From NCBI RefSeq assembly GCF_000745015.1, contig NZ_JQNA01000002.1:620001-684000 (forward strand): a stretch of DNA of 64,000 nucleotides, in the 5' to 3' direction. Each line of letters opens with the position of its first letter. Position 1 is the stretch's first letter. The translations under genes and the position numbers were made by a program. Source of the stretch: Burkholderia sp. 9120 (GTDB taxonomy: Bacteria > Pseudomonadota > Gammaproteobacteria > Burkholderiales > Burkholderiaceae). The notes under the pieces are model-generated. The model saw only the letters and a program-made list of their open reading frames with translations, was not told the DNA's origin and did not search any database. Shown here one piece after another: positions 25,660 through 35,730 of the stretch.

Positions 25660-26388
25660 TCAGTGCGACGGCAAGCCGCTTTCCAGTTGACGCTGCAGAT
25701 CGCGCACCTGGCGTTGCGCGGCGCGCAACTGGTCTTGCGCGGCAGCCTTCTGCTGTGCCAGCGCCGATGCTTCGGCACGGCTCTGTTGCTGCTGGCTCGC
25801 CACGATGCTCTGCTGCTGACGCGCGACGTCGAGATCGGCCTGCAGACGATTCGCGCGATCTTGCGACAGCGCGATCATGCGCTCCGTGAAGGCTTTCTGC
25901 GCTTCGAGCTGCGTGCGGCGAATTTCGACGTCGGACAGTTGCATCGTCTGGCGCACGAAATCCTTATAGATCATGTCGGCCCGCGTGGCGTCCTGCGTCT
26001 TGATGACGCGCCAGAAATTCTTCTGTTGGAACAACGCCACGTAGTACGTCATCTCCTTGCCATAAAACAGCAGGCTCGCCCCGTAGCTGCCGTTGTACGT
26101 GGTGCGCAATTCCGCCAGATCCGCACCGTGGATCATCTGCTGCAATTCCGCGACATTCCCCGCGGCGGATTGCTTCGCCTCGTCCGGCGTCAAAGCGGTG
26201 GTCTGGGCCGCTCCGGCTTGCGTAGTGGCCGGCAACGCGGTCGTCGTGGCCGGCTGGGAAACGACGCCAGCACCGCCGCCAGCGCTTGCGCTGCTGTCCG
26301 GCAAAGCCTGCGCATAGACGCCTTGCACGGCCCCCAACGCGATGAAAGCGGCCAGGGTGATCTGTCGTAGTTTCGACTTGTGGTCCAT
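25660..26388 (-). CDS. Exported DUF2968 protein
   Basis: 242 residues with a signal peptide (LAAFIALGAVQGVYA), an Ala/Thr/Gly-rich low-complexity segment (residues about 30-65), a globular part (ELRTTYNGSYGASLLFYGKEMTYYV) and a long C-terminal coiled coil rich in Gln/Ala/Arg (residues about 150-238). The DUF2968 family is found mainly in Burkholderiaceae; function unknown. AGGA lies 6 nt before ATG. It is 47 nt downstream of the sigma-54 activator and is probably the last gene of the tad transcript; a role at the cell envelope with the pilus is inference. Confidence 0.82.
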   Translation of the reverse strand: MDHKSKLRQITLAAFIALGAVQGVYAQALPDSSASAGGGAGVVSQPATTTALPATTQAGAAQTTALTPDEAKQSAAGNVAELQQMIHGADLAELRTTYNGSYGASLLFYGKEMTYYVALFQQKNFWRVIKTQDATRADMIYKDFVRQTMQLSDVEIRRTQLEAQKAFTERMIALSQDRANRLQADLDVARQQQSIVASQQQQSRAEASALAQQKAAAQDQLRAAQRQVRDLQRQLESGLPSH

Positions 26389-26435
26389 GTAATTCCTGCT
26401 TAAACAGTTTTTGTTTTAGTACAACCGTCTCATTA

Positions 26436-27827
26436 TTACTCACTTTCGCGGGTTTCGGGCTCTTCGTCGAAAATTTGGTACTTGCGCATCTTCTCCCACA
26501 AAACCTTACGACTGATGCCCAGATAGAGCGCCGTATCCTGGCGACGCCAACCGTTTGCGTCGAGCGCGGCGAGCACGCGGTTGCGCTCCGCCATGTCCCA
26601 TTTGCTGCGGTCCACCAGCACCTCGGCCGCGCTCTCGGCGGGCACCGGCTGCGTGCTGCGCGCCAGCGCCAGTAGCCGCTGCAGACGGGCCGCGTCCCAC
26701 GCGCCAATCTGGCGCACCGTCACGCCGATCCGCTCGGCGAGATTGCGCAGCTCGCGCACGTTGCCGGGGAAGTAGGTGTCGGCAACGGCGTCGGCGAGCC
26801 AGTAAGGCAGATCGGGTAACGCCGACAGACGCTCGTTGCCGACCACCTGCGAAATGAACGCCTTGAAGATCGCGATCTTGTCGACCGCGCCGCGCTCTTC
26901 GAGCGACGGAATCTTCAACTCGATCACCGCCAGCCGGTAGTAGAGATCCGCGCGGAACGTGCCGTCCTTCACCAGTTGCGGCAGCACCTTGTTGCTGGCC
27001 GCCACCAGCCGGAAATCGAGCTTGACCGGCGTGGCCGAGCCGATCCGCGTGACCGCGCTGTCTTCGAGCACGCGCAGCAGCTTGACCTGCTGGTAGAGCG
27101 GCAAGTCGCCGATTTCGTCGAGGAACAGCGTGCCGCCGTCGGCCTGCTCGAAGTAGCCTTTATGCGCGACGACCGCCCCGGTGAACGAGCCTTTCGAGTG
27201 GCCGAAGAACAGCGATTCGAACAGGCCGTCCGGAATCGCGCCGCAATTCACCGCGACGAACGGGCCCTGCCCGTAGCGGGTATGTTTTTCGTGCAGCAGT
27301 TGCGCAATGCGCTCCTTGCCGACGCCGGTCTCGCCATGCACCAGCACGCTCGTGTCGCAGTCGGCGAAGGTGTCGACCTCGTGCAGCAGCGCCTGCATGC
27401 ACTCCGAGTTGGCGATCATCGCGTCGGATTCGTGCGTCTTGGCGCTGTGCGCGCGAATTTGCGCGACCAGCTTCATGACCATGCCGCGCAGTTCGGCGCA
27501 GGTGAAGTCGAGCGGCAGAATGTGCGAATACTCGGACGGGTAGCTGGACGGATCGTGGTCGCGCGGCGCGGCGCCGACCCACACGACCGGGATGCCGTGC
27601 GCGGCCTGCCAGTCGCGCAGGACCAGCGCGCCGCTGTCGATCACCGAGACACTGATGATTGCGAGCGATGGCCGCGACGCGGTCCGTTCAGGCGAAATCG
27701 CGACATCGTCCGCGCGGATCACTTCGACGTCGAAGCTCGCCATGCAGCGTGCGACCCGGTCGACGATATCGGCCTTGCCCTCCCAGACGTAGATATCGAG
27801 TTCCTCGATTTTGGCGGTGGTTCTCAT
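26436..27827 (-). CDS. Sigma-54-dependent activator (bacterial enhancer-binding protein)
   Basis: 463 residues. The N-terminal 130 residues resemble a degenerate receiver/flavodoxin-like sensor without an obvious phospho-acceptor Asp. The AAA+ domain has Walker A GETGVGKE (165-172), Walker [12 protein letters not shown] (231-241) and the sigma-54 contact loop as GSFTGA (213-218) instead of GAFTGA. A Fis-type helix-turn-helix ([19 protein letters not shown]) ends the protein. It starts 10 nt after tadG, so it is co-transcribed with the pilus genes and probably regulates them and the divergent lipoprotein operon through the -24/-12 sites at 39747-40179 (inference). Confidence 0.92.
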   Translation of the reverse strand: MRTTAKIEELDIYVWEGKADIVDRVARCMASFDVEVIRADDVAISPERTASRPSLAIISVSVIDSGALVLRDWQAAHGIPVVWVGAAPRDHDPSSYPSEYSHILPLDFTCAELRGMVMKLVAQIRAHSAKTHESDAMIANSECMQALLHEVDTFADCDTSVLVHGETGVGKERIAQLLHEKHTRYGQGPFVAVNCGAIPDGLFESLFFGHSKGSFTGAVVAHKGYFEQADGGTLFLDEIGDLPLYQQVKLLRVLEDSAVTRIGSATPVKLDFRLVAASNKVLPQLVKDGTFRADLYYRLAVIELKIPSLEERGAVDKIAIFKAFISQVVGNERLSALPDLPYWLADAVADTYFPGNVRELRNLAERIGVTVRQIGAWDAARLQRLLALARSTQPVPAESAAEVLVDRSKWDMAERNRVLAALDANGWRRQDTALYLGISRKVLWEKMRKYQIFDEEPETRESE

Positions 27828-27837
27828 CGTGAATAGG

Positions 27838-29631
27838 CTAGTTGACCAGTTGCGGGACGCCGCATGTCAGCGACATGTTGTGGACGGTGGCCGTGCCGAT
27901 TTGCACGCCGAGCAGCGAGAGCGTCGGAATGAGCACAGTGTCGAGCAGGTTGAAGACAGGTTGCAGCACCGGTGTCAAGGAACTCGCCAAGTTGCCGACA
28001 ATCGGGAGCGACGAGATATCGATCAGATTGTTTAAAAGCGACACCTTCAGCAGGGTGCCCAGACTGCCGAGCAATTGCGTGGTCAATACCGAACCATCGC
28101 TGCCGAGCGCGTTGGAGTTCGCACTCTGGCTGTAGTCGAAGCTACCCGACGAGCCATTGAAGACCAGCGGCGTCGTCGTACCGGGATTAACCGGCAAGCG
28201 CACGTTGTTCAGGACGACATTGGCGACCTGCGCGGTGAGACCGAGGAACGTCGCCGTGACCGTCGCCACGTTGACCGGTTTACTACACGACGCATCGCCG
28301 GCAATACAGGCGTTCAGAATGCCCGGCGCCACCTGAATCGTCGCGGTGGTGGCCGCCTTGGTGCTTTCACAGTCGACCGGGTTCAACGTCGCCGTACCGG
28401 AGGCCACGCCCAACGTCACCACGAGCGGCGTATTCAGCGTGGCGATCGACGCCGATACCAGCGGCGGAAGACCCACCGTGAACGGCGGCAACAGCGCCGG
28501 TAGCAGATTGATGGTCACGTTCGCCACCGCCGTGCGCGCCATCGTGCGGCCCGTGGTCACACCATTGACGGTCGTCGTCCCGCCCTCGCCGACCGCCAGC
28601 ACCGGCGGATTGATGATCTGCAACGAAATCCCCGCCACCCCGAGCAGCCCGGTCGTCACGTTGATCACCGGCCCCGTGCCGTTCGGATTGCTCTGCGCGA
28701 TCTGCGCGGCGACCATCACCGCGTCGAGCGCGTCGATCGTCGCGGTTGCCGCGGCGTTCGGATTGGACAGACCCAGCGCAAGCAGTCCCGGCGCGCTCTG
28801 CCCGTTGTCCCCGATGGTGATGTTCTGTCCGCCCGGCACCGTGACGGCCAGCGTCTGTAGGATCGCGGCATTGACGGTATCGCCGCCCGCCTGCAACGCC
28901 TGGACCATCGCCAGCATCAACTGCTGATAAGTCACGGTGGTCGAGAGCAGGCCCTGCATCGACGAAGCACCCAGCGCCACCATCAGATCCGACAGCTTGA
29001 TGGTCGCCCCCGCGAGACTCTGGAAATTACCCACGGTCAACGCCACACTGGTATTCAGCAAACCACCGAGAATCGCGTTGAGCAACGCCGACTGTTGCGT
29101 ATTGATCGTGGCGATGCCGGTGCTGAGCGAGAACGCGTCGATGTTGGATGCCAGCGCGGTCGCCGTGGCCGCGACGGTGCGGTTCGGTCCGAGGAAAAAA
29201 TACGGTATCACCTGGCTGGTCTGCACCTGAACCGCGTTCAACGGATTGCCGGTCGTGCCGAAGTAGGTACTGGTGCTGGTGTCCCAGCGTCCGCAGGTGG
29301 TGGCGATCGTCGTCGTGCCGCCGACGCTGAAGCCGTTGGCCGCCGCGTTCTGTTGCGCGGCGGTGGTGGCGGCCGTGCAGCCGCCTGACGAGCTGATCAT
29401 CTGCACCGCCGCCAGCGCCGCCAGATCGGCCGTGCGCTGCAAGGACCGGCGCGCGAAATACACGTTGCCGACGTCCAGCACGCCGAGCGCCGCAATCGCC
29501 ACGCTCAGCCAGATCACCGCGAGTACGGCGATCGAGCCACGTTGACCGTGCATGCGCGTGCCGGCGCGGCGCTGCGCACGCGGGCGCGCGCAGCGGTCGG
29601 GACGCGTCACGGACGACGGGCGGCCGCGCAT
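27838..29631 (-). CDS. tadG: TadG-like pilus assembly protein
   Basis: 597 residues. A basic N-terminus leads to one membrane helix ([21 protein letters not shown]) and the TadG signature [21 protein letters not shown]. The remainder is a large Gly/Ala/Val/Thr-rich extracytoplasmic domain predicted mostly beta. Tad/Flp pili use TadE and TadG as minor pseudopilin-like components. ATG 29631 lies one base after the upstream stop (TGACATG), implying translational coupling; a GTG 15 nt earlier is possible. Confidence 0.85.
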   Translation of the reverse strand: MRGRPSSVTRPDRCARPRAQRRAGTRMHGQRGSIAVLAVIWLSVAIAALGVLDVGNVYFARRSLQRTADLAALAAVQMISSSGGCTAATTAAQQNAAANGFSVGGTTTIATTCGRWDTSTSTYFGTTGNPLNAVQVQTSQVIPYFFLGPNRTVAATATALASNIDAFSLSTGIATINTQQSALLNAILGGLLNTSVALTVGNFQSLAGATIKLSDLMVALGASSMQGLLSTTVTYQQLMLAMVQALQAGGDTVNAAILQTLAVTVPGGQNITIGDNGQSAPGLLALGLSNPNAAATATIDALDAVMVAAQIAQSNPNGTGPVINVTTGLLGVAGISLQIINPPVLAVGEGGTTTVNGVTTGRTMARTAVANVTINLLPALLPPFTVGLPPLVSASIATLNTPLVVTLGVASGTATLNPVDCESTKAATTATIQVAPGILNACIAGDASCSKPVNVATVTATFLGLTAQVANVVLNNVRLPVNPGTTTPLVFNGSSGSFDYSQSANSNALGSDGSVLTTQLLGSLGTLLKVSLLNNLIDISSLPIVGNLASSLTPVLQPVFNLLDTVLIPTLSLLGVQIGTATVHNMSLTCGVPQLVN

Positions 29632-29632
29632 G

Positions 29633-30034
29633 TCAGTTAGCGCCACCGCCGGTCACGCCGCCCGACCCGCTGCCGCCGCCACTGCCACCGCCGCCGCCGG
29701 TCGTGTTGAGCATCGAGCCGTAGAGATCGGGAATCTTGCTCTTGAACGATTCCATGTACCGCCGATAGGCGAGGCCGGCTTCCGCGCCGAGCATCGGCAG
29801 CGCCGGCGCCGCTTGCGCGTTGCTGCTCTGCAGGTCGAGCCACGTGCGCGTGCTATGCCCCACTTCGCTGGCGCGCACCGGTGGTTGCATCGTCTGAGAG
29901 GGCTGAACGGCCTGCGCTGCGTCGTCCGTCTGCGCAAGCGCACCGACCGAACCGCCGATCGACGCCGCCAGCGCGGCGCCCATGCCCAGCCGCCGCGCCA
30001 CCCCACCCCATGTTCCTGTTTTGTTGTCTGTCAT
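29633..30034 (-). CDS. DUF3613 protein of the Tad locus
   Basis: 133 residues with a signal peptide (LGMGAALAASIGGSVGALAQ) and the DUF3613 pattern TRTWLDLQSSN, ALPMLGAEAGLAYRRYMESF and KIPDLYGS. The C-terminus is a Gly/Ser run. This family is found inside beta-proteobacterial tad clusters; role unknown. ATG 30034 was chosen because AGGGGG lies 5 nt upstream. Confidence 0.82.
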   Translation of the reverse strand: MTDNKTGTWGGVARRLGMGAALAASIGGSVGALAQTDDAAQAVQPSQTMQPPVRASEVGHSTRTWLDLQSSNAQAAPALPMLGAEAGLAYRRYMESFKSKIPDLYGSMLNTTGGGGGSGGGSGSGGVTGGGAN

Positions 30035-30092
30035 GTCCGCCCCCTGATTACCCAACCGGCATTCGTGCGACGCTCGCGTCGCCTTCGCCCGG

Positions 30093-30944
30093 TCACTGCG
30101 CGAACCGCTGCAGCAAACGCGGCGCCGGTTCGATACCCTGCACGCTCGCGACGGTCCCCATCTGTCCGGCTTGTGGCTGCGCCGGCGCCGGCGCGCCGCG
30201 CGTCTGAGCCCGCCCGGCCGCCGCCACCTTCGCCGCGTCGCTGCGAATCGCAGCGCGCACGTCCGGCGTCAGTTTCTGCTGATTCATCACCGCCAGCGCC
30301 TGCGCCTGCTCGCCATTGGCGAGCAGATAGAGCACCACATTGCTGACGATCTTCGGATTGTTCTGATCGAGTTCTCCCGCCTTCATCAGCGGCACGCGCG
30401 CGCCATCCACATCGCCGTTACGCAGTCGCGCATAACCGAGATCGGACAACGTCACCGCGTCGGTCGGCTCCAGTTGCGACGCCTGCTCCAGCGCTTGCGC
30501 GGCGCGCGCGAAATCGCCGGCAGCACCGGCGATCAACCCCAGCCCCCGGTAGCCGCGCGCGGCCAACGGCGTCTTCAGCAAAAGACCGTATGCCTGCGCC
30601 GCCGCGTCCGGCTGATCGGTCATGCGTAACGCGTCGGCACGCAGCAGATGGCTGTCCGGACTCGCGCCGTACTGCTTTTCGTACGCGTCGATATGCGCGA
30701 GCGACGCGAAGTAGAGCCCTTGCGCCTGCATCTTGTCGATCAGGCCGAGATACACGCCGGGCGTGTCCGGCGCGGGATCGCGATTAGCTTGCTGCTGGGC
30801 CATCGCCGCGCGCTCGGCCTGCGGCCCGACGCCGTAACCCGTCAGCACTTGCGACGTGCAAGCGCCAAGCAGCATGCAAGCGGCGACAGCCGGCGCGTAA
30901 CGCGACACACGCCGGGTGAAATCGAAAGGCAGACACTGAACCAT
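30093..30944 (-). CDS. tadD: TadD-like TPR lipoprotein
   Basis: 283 residues. Lipobox LLGAC (Cys29) indicates an outer-membrane lipoprotein. Tetratricopeptide-like repeats follow (ASLAHIDAYEKQYG, AAQAYGLLLKTPLAARGY, ARAAQALEQASQLEPTDAV, ARVPLMKAGELDQNNP), then a Pro/Ala/Gln-rich tail. TadD probably acts as pilotin or assembly factor for the RcpA secretin. AAGGAT precedes ATG. Confidence 0.88.
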   Translation of the reverse strand: MVQCLPFDFTRRVSRYAPAVAACMLLGACTSQVLTGYGVGPQAERAAMAQQQANRDPAPDTPGVYLGLIDKMQAQGLYFASLAHIDAYEKQYGASPDSHLLRADALRMTDQPDAAAQAYGLLLKTPLAARGYRGLGLIAGAAGDFARAAQALEQASQLEPTDAVTLSDLGYARLRNGDVDGARVPLMKAGELDQNNPKIVSNVVLYLLANGEQAQALAVMNQQKLTPDVRAAIRSDAAKVAAAGRAQTRGAPAPAQPQAGQMGTVASVQGIEPAPRLLQRFAQ

Positions 30945-30954
30945 GGAGCAATCC

Positions 30955-31965
30955 TTACTGATGCACCGAATGAAACGAACGCGTGACGGCCAGCACGCCA
31001 GGACCCGCGGTGACGATCATCAGCGCGGGCAACAGCGTCACGATCATCACGCCCGTCATCTTCACCGCGAGCCGGCCGATGCGTTCGCGCAGCATCGCGC
31101 GACGCGTTTCGCGCAGACGGTCGCCGAACTGCTTGAGCGGCTCCTGCACCGCACCGCCGTGCCGGTCGACCTGCACCAGCAGACGGATGACCGCGCGCAG
31201 ATCTTCGTTGTCGTAGCTGCTGGCCAGCCGGTTGAGCGACTGCTCGCGCGTGCGGCCCGTGGCGAATTGGCGCTGGGCGATTTCGAGCTCGTTCGAGAGC
31301 ACCGGCAACACGCTGCGAAAATCGTTGACCATCACCTGCAAACTTTGATCGAGCGACAGACCCACGCCTTGCAGCAGCCGCAGCAAATCGACCAGCAGCG
31401 GCAACTCGTCGACCACGCGACGGCGGCGCTTGCCGGCGCGGCGCTTCAGCAGAATCTTCGGCAGCATGAAGCCCGCCATCATCGCGATGACCACCAGCAC
31501 CACGTAGCGCGTGCCGTCCACCTGTCCGCGCGCCAGCGTACCGGCCACCACGGGCAACACCAGCGCGCCCAGCAAGCGCGACACCAGGAACAGGCCGCGC
31601 GTGCGCGTATCGACGAAACCGCACTGTTCGAGCAGGCGGCGATCTTCTTCAGCCACCACCTGGCGTCCGAACGGCGTATCGAGCCAGCGGATCCCCACAT
31701 GCACGAGATGTTCGAACACGCCTTTGAAACCCGTCGGCCGCGCGGCGCGCACCGCCGTCTTCGACGCGGCGGGCGCGCCGTCCGTGGCGCGAGCCGCCGC
31801 GGCGGTCAGCGCCGCCGCCTGCAATGCGCGTTCGTCGAGCGCATGACCCAGGGTGCGTTCGGTGCGCCGCTGCGCGGCCACCCGCGCGAGCACCAGGCCG
31901 GCAACCAGCAGCAAGGCGAGCGCCGCGAGCGCCAGCGCGAGTGCGAACAGTTGATGGGCTTGCAT
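30955..31965 (-). CDS. tadC: TadC inner-membrane platform protein
   Basis: 336 residues with the T2SSF/GspF domain in the C-terminal half (ELPLLVDLLRLLQGVGLSLDQSL) and helices at both ends. With TadB it forms the inner-membrane platform on which the TadA ATPase works. ATG 31965 follows TadB by 2 nt and has GAGGGA upstream. Confidence 0.9.
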   Translation of the reverse strand: MQAHQLFALALALAALALLLVAGLVLARVAAQRRTERTLGHALDERALQAAALTAAAARATDGAPAASKTAVRAARPTGFKGVFEHLVHVGIRWLDTPFGRQVVAEEDRRLLEQCGFVDTRTRGLFLVSRLLGALVLPVVAGTLARGQVDGTRYVVLVVIAMMAGFMLPKILLKRRAGKRRRRVVDELPLLVDLLRLLQGVGLSLDQSLQVMVNDFRSVLPVLSNELEIAQRQFATGRTREQSLNRLASSYDNEDLRAVIRLLVQVDRHGGAVQEPLKQFGDRLRETRRAMLRERIGRLAVKMTGVMIVTLLPALMIVTAGPGVLAVTRSFHSVHQ

Positions 31966-31967
31966 CG

Positions 31968-32987
31968 TCAATCCCTCAGGCTCGCCATGCGGTACAGCAG
32001 CCAGGCGCCGACCACCTGCAACGCGAACGCCAGATAAACCAGTTGCCGCCCGCTCGGATCGAACCACATCGAAGCGAAATACGAGGGGTTGGAGACGATC
32101 AGAAAACCGCCGATGCCCACCGGCAACGCCCCCAGCACCCAGGACGACATCCGCGTTTCCGACGACATCGCCACGAGTTCCCGCTCGGCCTGTTCGAGAT
32201 CGCGCATGAACGACGCCATCCGGTCGAGCATCACGTCGGCACGGCCGCCGTACTTCACGGACAGACGCAGCACGGAGCCCACCAGTTCGAGTTCGCGCAC
32301 GCCGTAGATCAACGAAACCTGATACAGCGCGCGATCGATTTCGACGCCCGTGCGCAGCATCCGCGAGACGTTGTCGAGACATTCGCGCAACGGCGTTTCG
32401 GTGGTTTGCAGCGCGGCCTGGAACGCGGCCGGCACGCTATTGCCGAGCGTGATCAGACGCACGATGCCGTCGAGAAACAGCGGCAATTGCCGCACGATCA
32501 ACTGGCGACGCTTGTTCACGCGCATCGTCAGGAAAAAATACATCAACAGGCAGCACATCGCGAAAACCACGAGCGCGGCGAGCACGCCACGGGCGAGTCC
32601 CGCCCAGCCGCACAACAGCAGCACGATCGCCCCGCTGGTGGCGAACGGCCGTTTGGCGTCGACGATACCCGCACGCTCCAGCATGTGGCGCAGCATGAAG
32701 CGCGCGCGCGCCAGCAGGTAGCGGCAGGAAGCCAGCCAGCCCGCGTCGGCGGGCGGCGCTTGTGGCGCGATCGCGACCTGCGCCGCGACACGGGCGGGTG
32801 CGACACGCGGGCCGCCGGCGAGGCCGGCCGGTCCCGTGGCGCCCGGCATGGCCGCCGCCATCCGGCTATCGATAAAACGTTCGGTGCTCACCTGGCCTTT
32901 GCGTTGCGCGCTGCGTTGCCACAGCAGCAACGCGAGCGCCGCGCACAGGAGCGCGAGCGCCGCAACGACCAGCACCGCGCTAGACAT
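31968..32987 (-). CDS. tadB: TadB inner-membrane platform protein
   Basis: 339 residues; N-terminal membrane helix (AVLVVAALALLCAALALLLW), a Pro/Ala-rich linker, two central helices and the T2SSF domain (RQLPLFLDGIVRLITLGNSVPAAFQAAL), ending in two more helices. ATG 32987 has GGAGG 6 nt upstream and overlaps the tadA stop by 8 bp. Partner of TadC. Confidence 0.9.
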   Translation of the reverse strand: MSSAVLVVAALALLCAALALLLWQRSAQRKGQVSTERFIDSRMAAAMPGATGPAGLAGGPRVAPARVAAQVAIAPQAPPADAGWLASCRYLLARARFMLRHMLERAGIVDAKRPFATSGAIVLLLCGWAGLARGVLAALVVFAMCCLLMYFFLTMRVNKRRQLIVRQLPLFLDGIVRLITLGNSVPAAFQAALQTTETPLRECLDNVSRMLRTGVEIDRALYQVSLIYGVRELELVGSVLRLSVKYGGRADVMLDRMASFMRDLEQAERELVAMSSETRMSSWVLGALPVGIGGFLIVSNPSYFASMWFDPSGRQLVYLAFALQVVGAWLLYRMASLRD

Positions 32988-34353
32988 TGAAGCCTCCGCT
33001 ACCGCCGCCAAAACCACCGCCGCCAAAGCCCGCATTGCCGAACGCATTACCGCGCGGCTCACCGCCACTCAACGCCTGACGGAACCGCACCAGCTTCGGC
33101 GAATGCGGATGAATGCCGAGCGATACCCAGTTGTCCAGCTCGTCGCCCTCGGCGGTCATGACCGGCTCGTAGCGATACAACTCCTGGGTTGCGATGATGT
33201 TGTCCGACAGCCCGGTGACTTCGGTGATCGACAGAATCCGCCGCCGGCCATTCGAGAGCCGGCCGATCTGCACGATGAAGTCGACCGCGTTGGCGATCTG
33301 TCGGCGCAAGCTCGACTCGGTGCCCTGGAAGCCCGCGAAGCCGGCCAGCATTTCGAGCCGGTACAGACATTCGCGCGGCGAGCTGGCGTGCACGGTGCCC
33401 ATCGAACCGTCATGGCCGGTGTTCATTGCCTGCAGCATTTCGAGCACCTCGCCGCCGCGCACTTCGCCGACGATGATGCGGTCCGGCCGCATCCGCAGCG
33501 TATTGCGCAGCAGGTCGCGAATCGTCACCACGCCCGCGCCGTCGAAACCGCCCGGCCGGCTTTCGAGCCGCACCACATGCGGATGGTTCAGCGACAGTTC
33601 CGCCGTGTCCTCGATCGTCACGACCCGCTCCGGCTCGGGAATATGAAACGCCAGCGCGTTCAGCAGCGAGGTCTTGCCCGAACTGGTGCCGCCCGACACC
33701 AGCACGTTGCAGCGCGCCGCCACCGCCGCTTCGAGCAGCGCGCCGATTTCGTCGTTGTAGGTGCCGTTGGCGAGCAGGTCGTCCGGCCGCATCGGATCTT
33801 TACGGAATTTCCGGATCGACACGATCGGGCCGTCGATCGACAGCGGCTCGATCACCACGTTCACCCGGCCGCCGTTCGGCAGACGCGCGTCGACCATCGG
33901 GTTCGACTCGTCCAGCCGCCGCCCGATCGGCGCGAGAATGCGGCGGATGATCCGCAGCAGATGCGCGTTGTCGGCAAAGCGCACCTGGATGCGCGTGAGA
34001 ATGCCGTGCCGCGATACGTACACGTCGTTGTAGCCGTTGATCAGAATATCTTCGACGGCCGGATCGGCGAGCAGATCCTCGATCGGCCCGAAGCCCGCCA
34101 ACTCTTTCGTCAGCGCCTCGGCGATCAGGCGCACTTCGCTCTCGTTGATCGGAATCCGGCGCAGCCTGACGAAGCTGTCCATTTCCAGATCGACGAACTG
34201 GTTGATCGCGTTACGCGACCAGCGGCCGAACTCCGAGCCGAGTTCCTCGATACGCGTCAACAGATGTTCGTGCGCAGCGTTCTTGATGTCCTGGAACTGC
34301 TGGCTGTGCGCGAACGAAGGCGCGTCGTCGGCAAATTCGATCTCTTTTGCCAT
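32980..34353 (-). CDS. tadA: TadA/CpaF secretion ATPase
   Basis: A 457-residue hexameric ATPase powering Flp pilus assembly. The N-terminal helical domain precedes Walker [11 protein letters not shown] (220-229), the Asp box [10 protein letters not shown], Walker [16 protein letters not shown] and the His box MGTVHA. The last 20 residues are a Gly/Phe-rich tail not needed by the fold. It starts 3 nt after tadZ. Confidence 0.95.
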   Translation of the reverse strand: MAKEIEFADDAPSFAHSQQFQDIKNAAHEHLLTRIEELGSEFGRWSRNAINQFVDLEMDSFVRLRRIPINESEVRLIAEALTKELAGFGPIEDLLADPAVEDILINGYNDVYVSRHGILTRIQVRFADNAHLLRIIRRILAPIGRRLDESNPMVDARLPNGGRVNVVIEPLSIDGPIVSIRKFRKDPMRPDDLLANGTYNDEIGALLEAAVAARCNVLVSGGTSSGKTSLLNALAFHIPEPERVVTIEDTAELSLNHPHVVRLESRPGGFDGAGVVTIRDLLRNTLRMRPDRIIVGEVRGGEVLEMLQAMNTGHDGSMGTVHASSPRECLYRLEMLAGFAGFQGTESSLRRQIANAVDFIVQIGRLSNGRRRILSITEVTGLSDNIIATQELYRYEPVMTAEGDELDNWVSLGIHPHSPKLVRFRQALSGGEPRGNAFGNAGFGGGGFGGGSGGFNV

Positions 34354-34356
34354 CGT

Positions 34357-35598
34357 CTATGACCGCTTGTGAGTGGTTGGGATGAAACGCTTGAGCGCGC
34401 CAAGCGCCGATTTACCGTGCGCCTGCGCGGCCGCGCGCTGCGCGCCGCCAAGACGCTCGATCAACGGTTCGAGCGCGCGCGCATACGGATCGCGCGCGGC
34501 GGCGTCGACCAGCAGATGCCCCTGGTTGACCGCCTGACCGAGCGCGACGCGCCGCTCCGGCAAGGTGGCGAGCAACGGAATATCCAGACGCTGCGCGATC
34601 TGCGCGGCGGCCAGGCCGAGATCGGCGTCGAACTTGTTGACGATCAGGCGCACGTTCGCGGTATCCACGCCCTCCTCGCGCAGCGCGTCGAGCACGCCGA
34701 CGGCCGACACGATCGACGCGACGCCCTGGTCGCACAGCAGCCAGGTTTCATCCACGGCCTGCACCACGTGCGCGATGAATTCGCTATTGGCAAAACCGCC
34801 GAGGTCGATGATCTGCTGGTCGAAGAACGCCCGCAGCCGGTTCAGCAAACCGATCGACGACGAGTACGACACCTCGCGCATGTCGGCCAGATTCGGCGGC
34901 AACGTGGTCAGCGCGAGGCCGCTCGCGTGATGCGACAGCGCGGTCGACACGAAGGTCTGATCGAAGCGGCGCAGATTGCGCACGGCTTCGACGAAATTGA
35001 ATTCGCTGCGCGTGTTCAGCAGCAGCGAGCCGTCGCCGGCCGGCAGGCCGAGATCCAGCAACGCCGCCTGACGTCCCTGCGCGACGTCGCGCCGTTGCAG
35101 CATCACGGCGAGATTCGCGGCCAGCGTGCTGACGCCCATGCCGATGCGCGCGCCGAGCAGCGCGGTCACATGACCATGGCGGCTGACCGGCTCGACCTGG
35201 TTGTCGAGCACCTGGCGCGTGATGCGCAGCGCGTCTTCGGCCGGCGCGGACATATCGATGAAATCGCGTACGCCGGCGCGCAGCGCGGCCAGCGCGCTTT
35301 CGGGTTCGGCCAGCGTGCCGAGCGCGACGATCTGCATGCCCGGATAGGCGCTGCGCACCGCGCTCGCCGCCGCACTCGCCGCGGCCGCGCGGCCGCCTGA
35401 AAAGTCGACGAACACCAGCGACGCATTGAGCGTCGCGATGCGCTGCATCAGCATGGTCGGATCGAGCGTGGCGGACTCGACCACGCCGGCGCCTACCAGC
35501 GTATCGGTAAGCCAGTGCACGTGTCCGTCCGTAAGCGACGCGAACACGAAATAGTCGGTGACCGCCCGTTCAGTCAATGAATGCGTTCTCGCGTTCAT
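34357..35598 (-). CDS. tadZ: TadZ/CpaE localisation ATPase
   Basis: 413 residues: an atypical receiver domain (residues about 10-130) and a ParA/MinD-like domain. The Walker A site reads LGARIGMGVSTLAANL and lacks both lysines of the deviant Walker motif KGGxGKT, so ATP hydrolysis is doubtful; other TadZ proteins are also divergent here. It directs the pilus apparatus to a cell pole. ATG 35598 was chosen over upstream ATGs because GAGGA sits 8 nt before it. Confidence 0.88.
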   Translation of the reverse strand: MNARTHSLTERAVTDYFVFASLTDGHVHWLTDTLVGAGVVESATLDPTMLMQRIATLNASLVFVDFSGGRAAAASAAASAVRSAYPGMQIVALGTLAEPESALAALRAGVRDFIDMSAPAEDALRITRQVLDNQVEPVSRHGHVTALLGARIGMGVSTLAANLAVMLQRRDVAQGRQAALLDLGLPAGDGSLLLNTRSEFNFVEAVRNLRRFDQTFVSTALSHHASGLALTTLPPNLADMREVSYSSSIGLLNRLRAFFDQQIIDLGGFANSEFIAHVVQAVDETWLLCDQGVASIVSAVGVLDALREEGVDTANVRLIVNKFDADLGLAAAQIAQRLDIPLLATLPERRVALGQAVNQGHLLVDAAARDPYARALEPLIERLGGAQRAAAQAHGKSALGALKRFIPTTHKRS

Positions 35599-35730
35599 GG
35601 GGAACATCCTCATGCGGCATGGGCTGCAAGGCCGCCGCTTCGTCCTGCCCGCCGGCGGACGTGCGCTGATCGCACGTCCTGCGGCTTGCTGCTTCAATCC
35701 ACCGGCGCGGCGCCCGCGCGAGCGCCGCGT

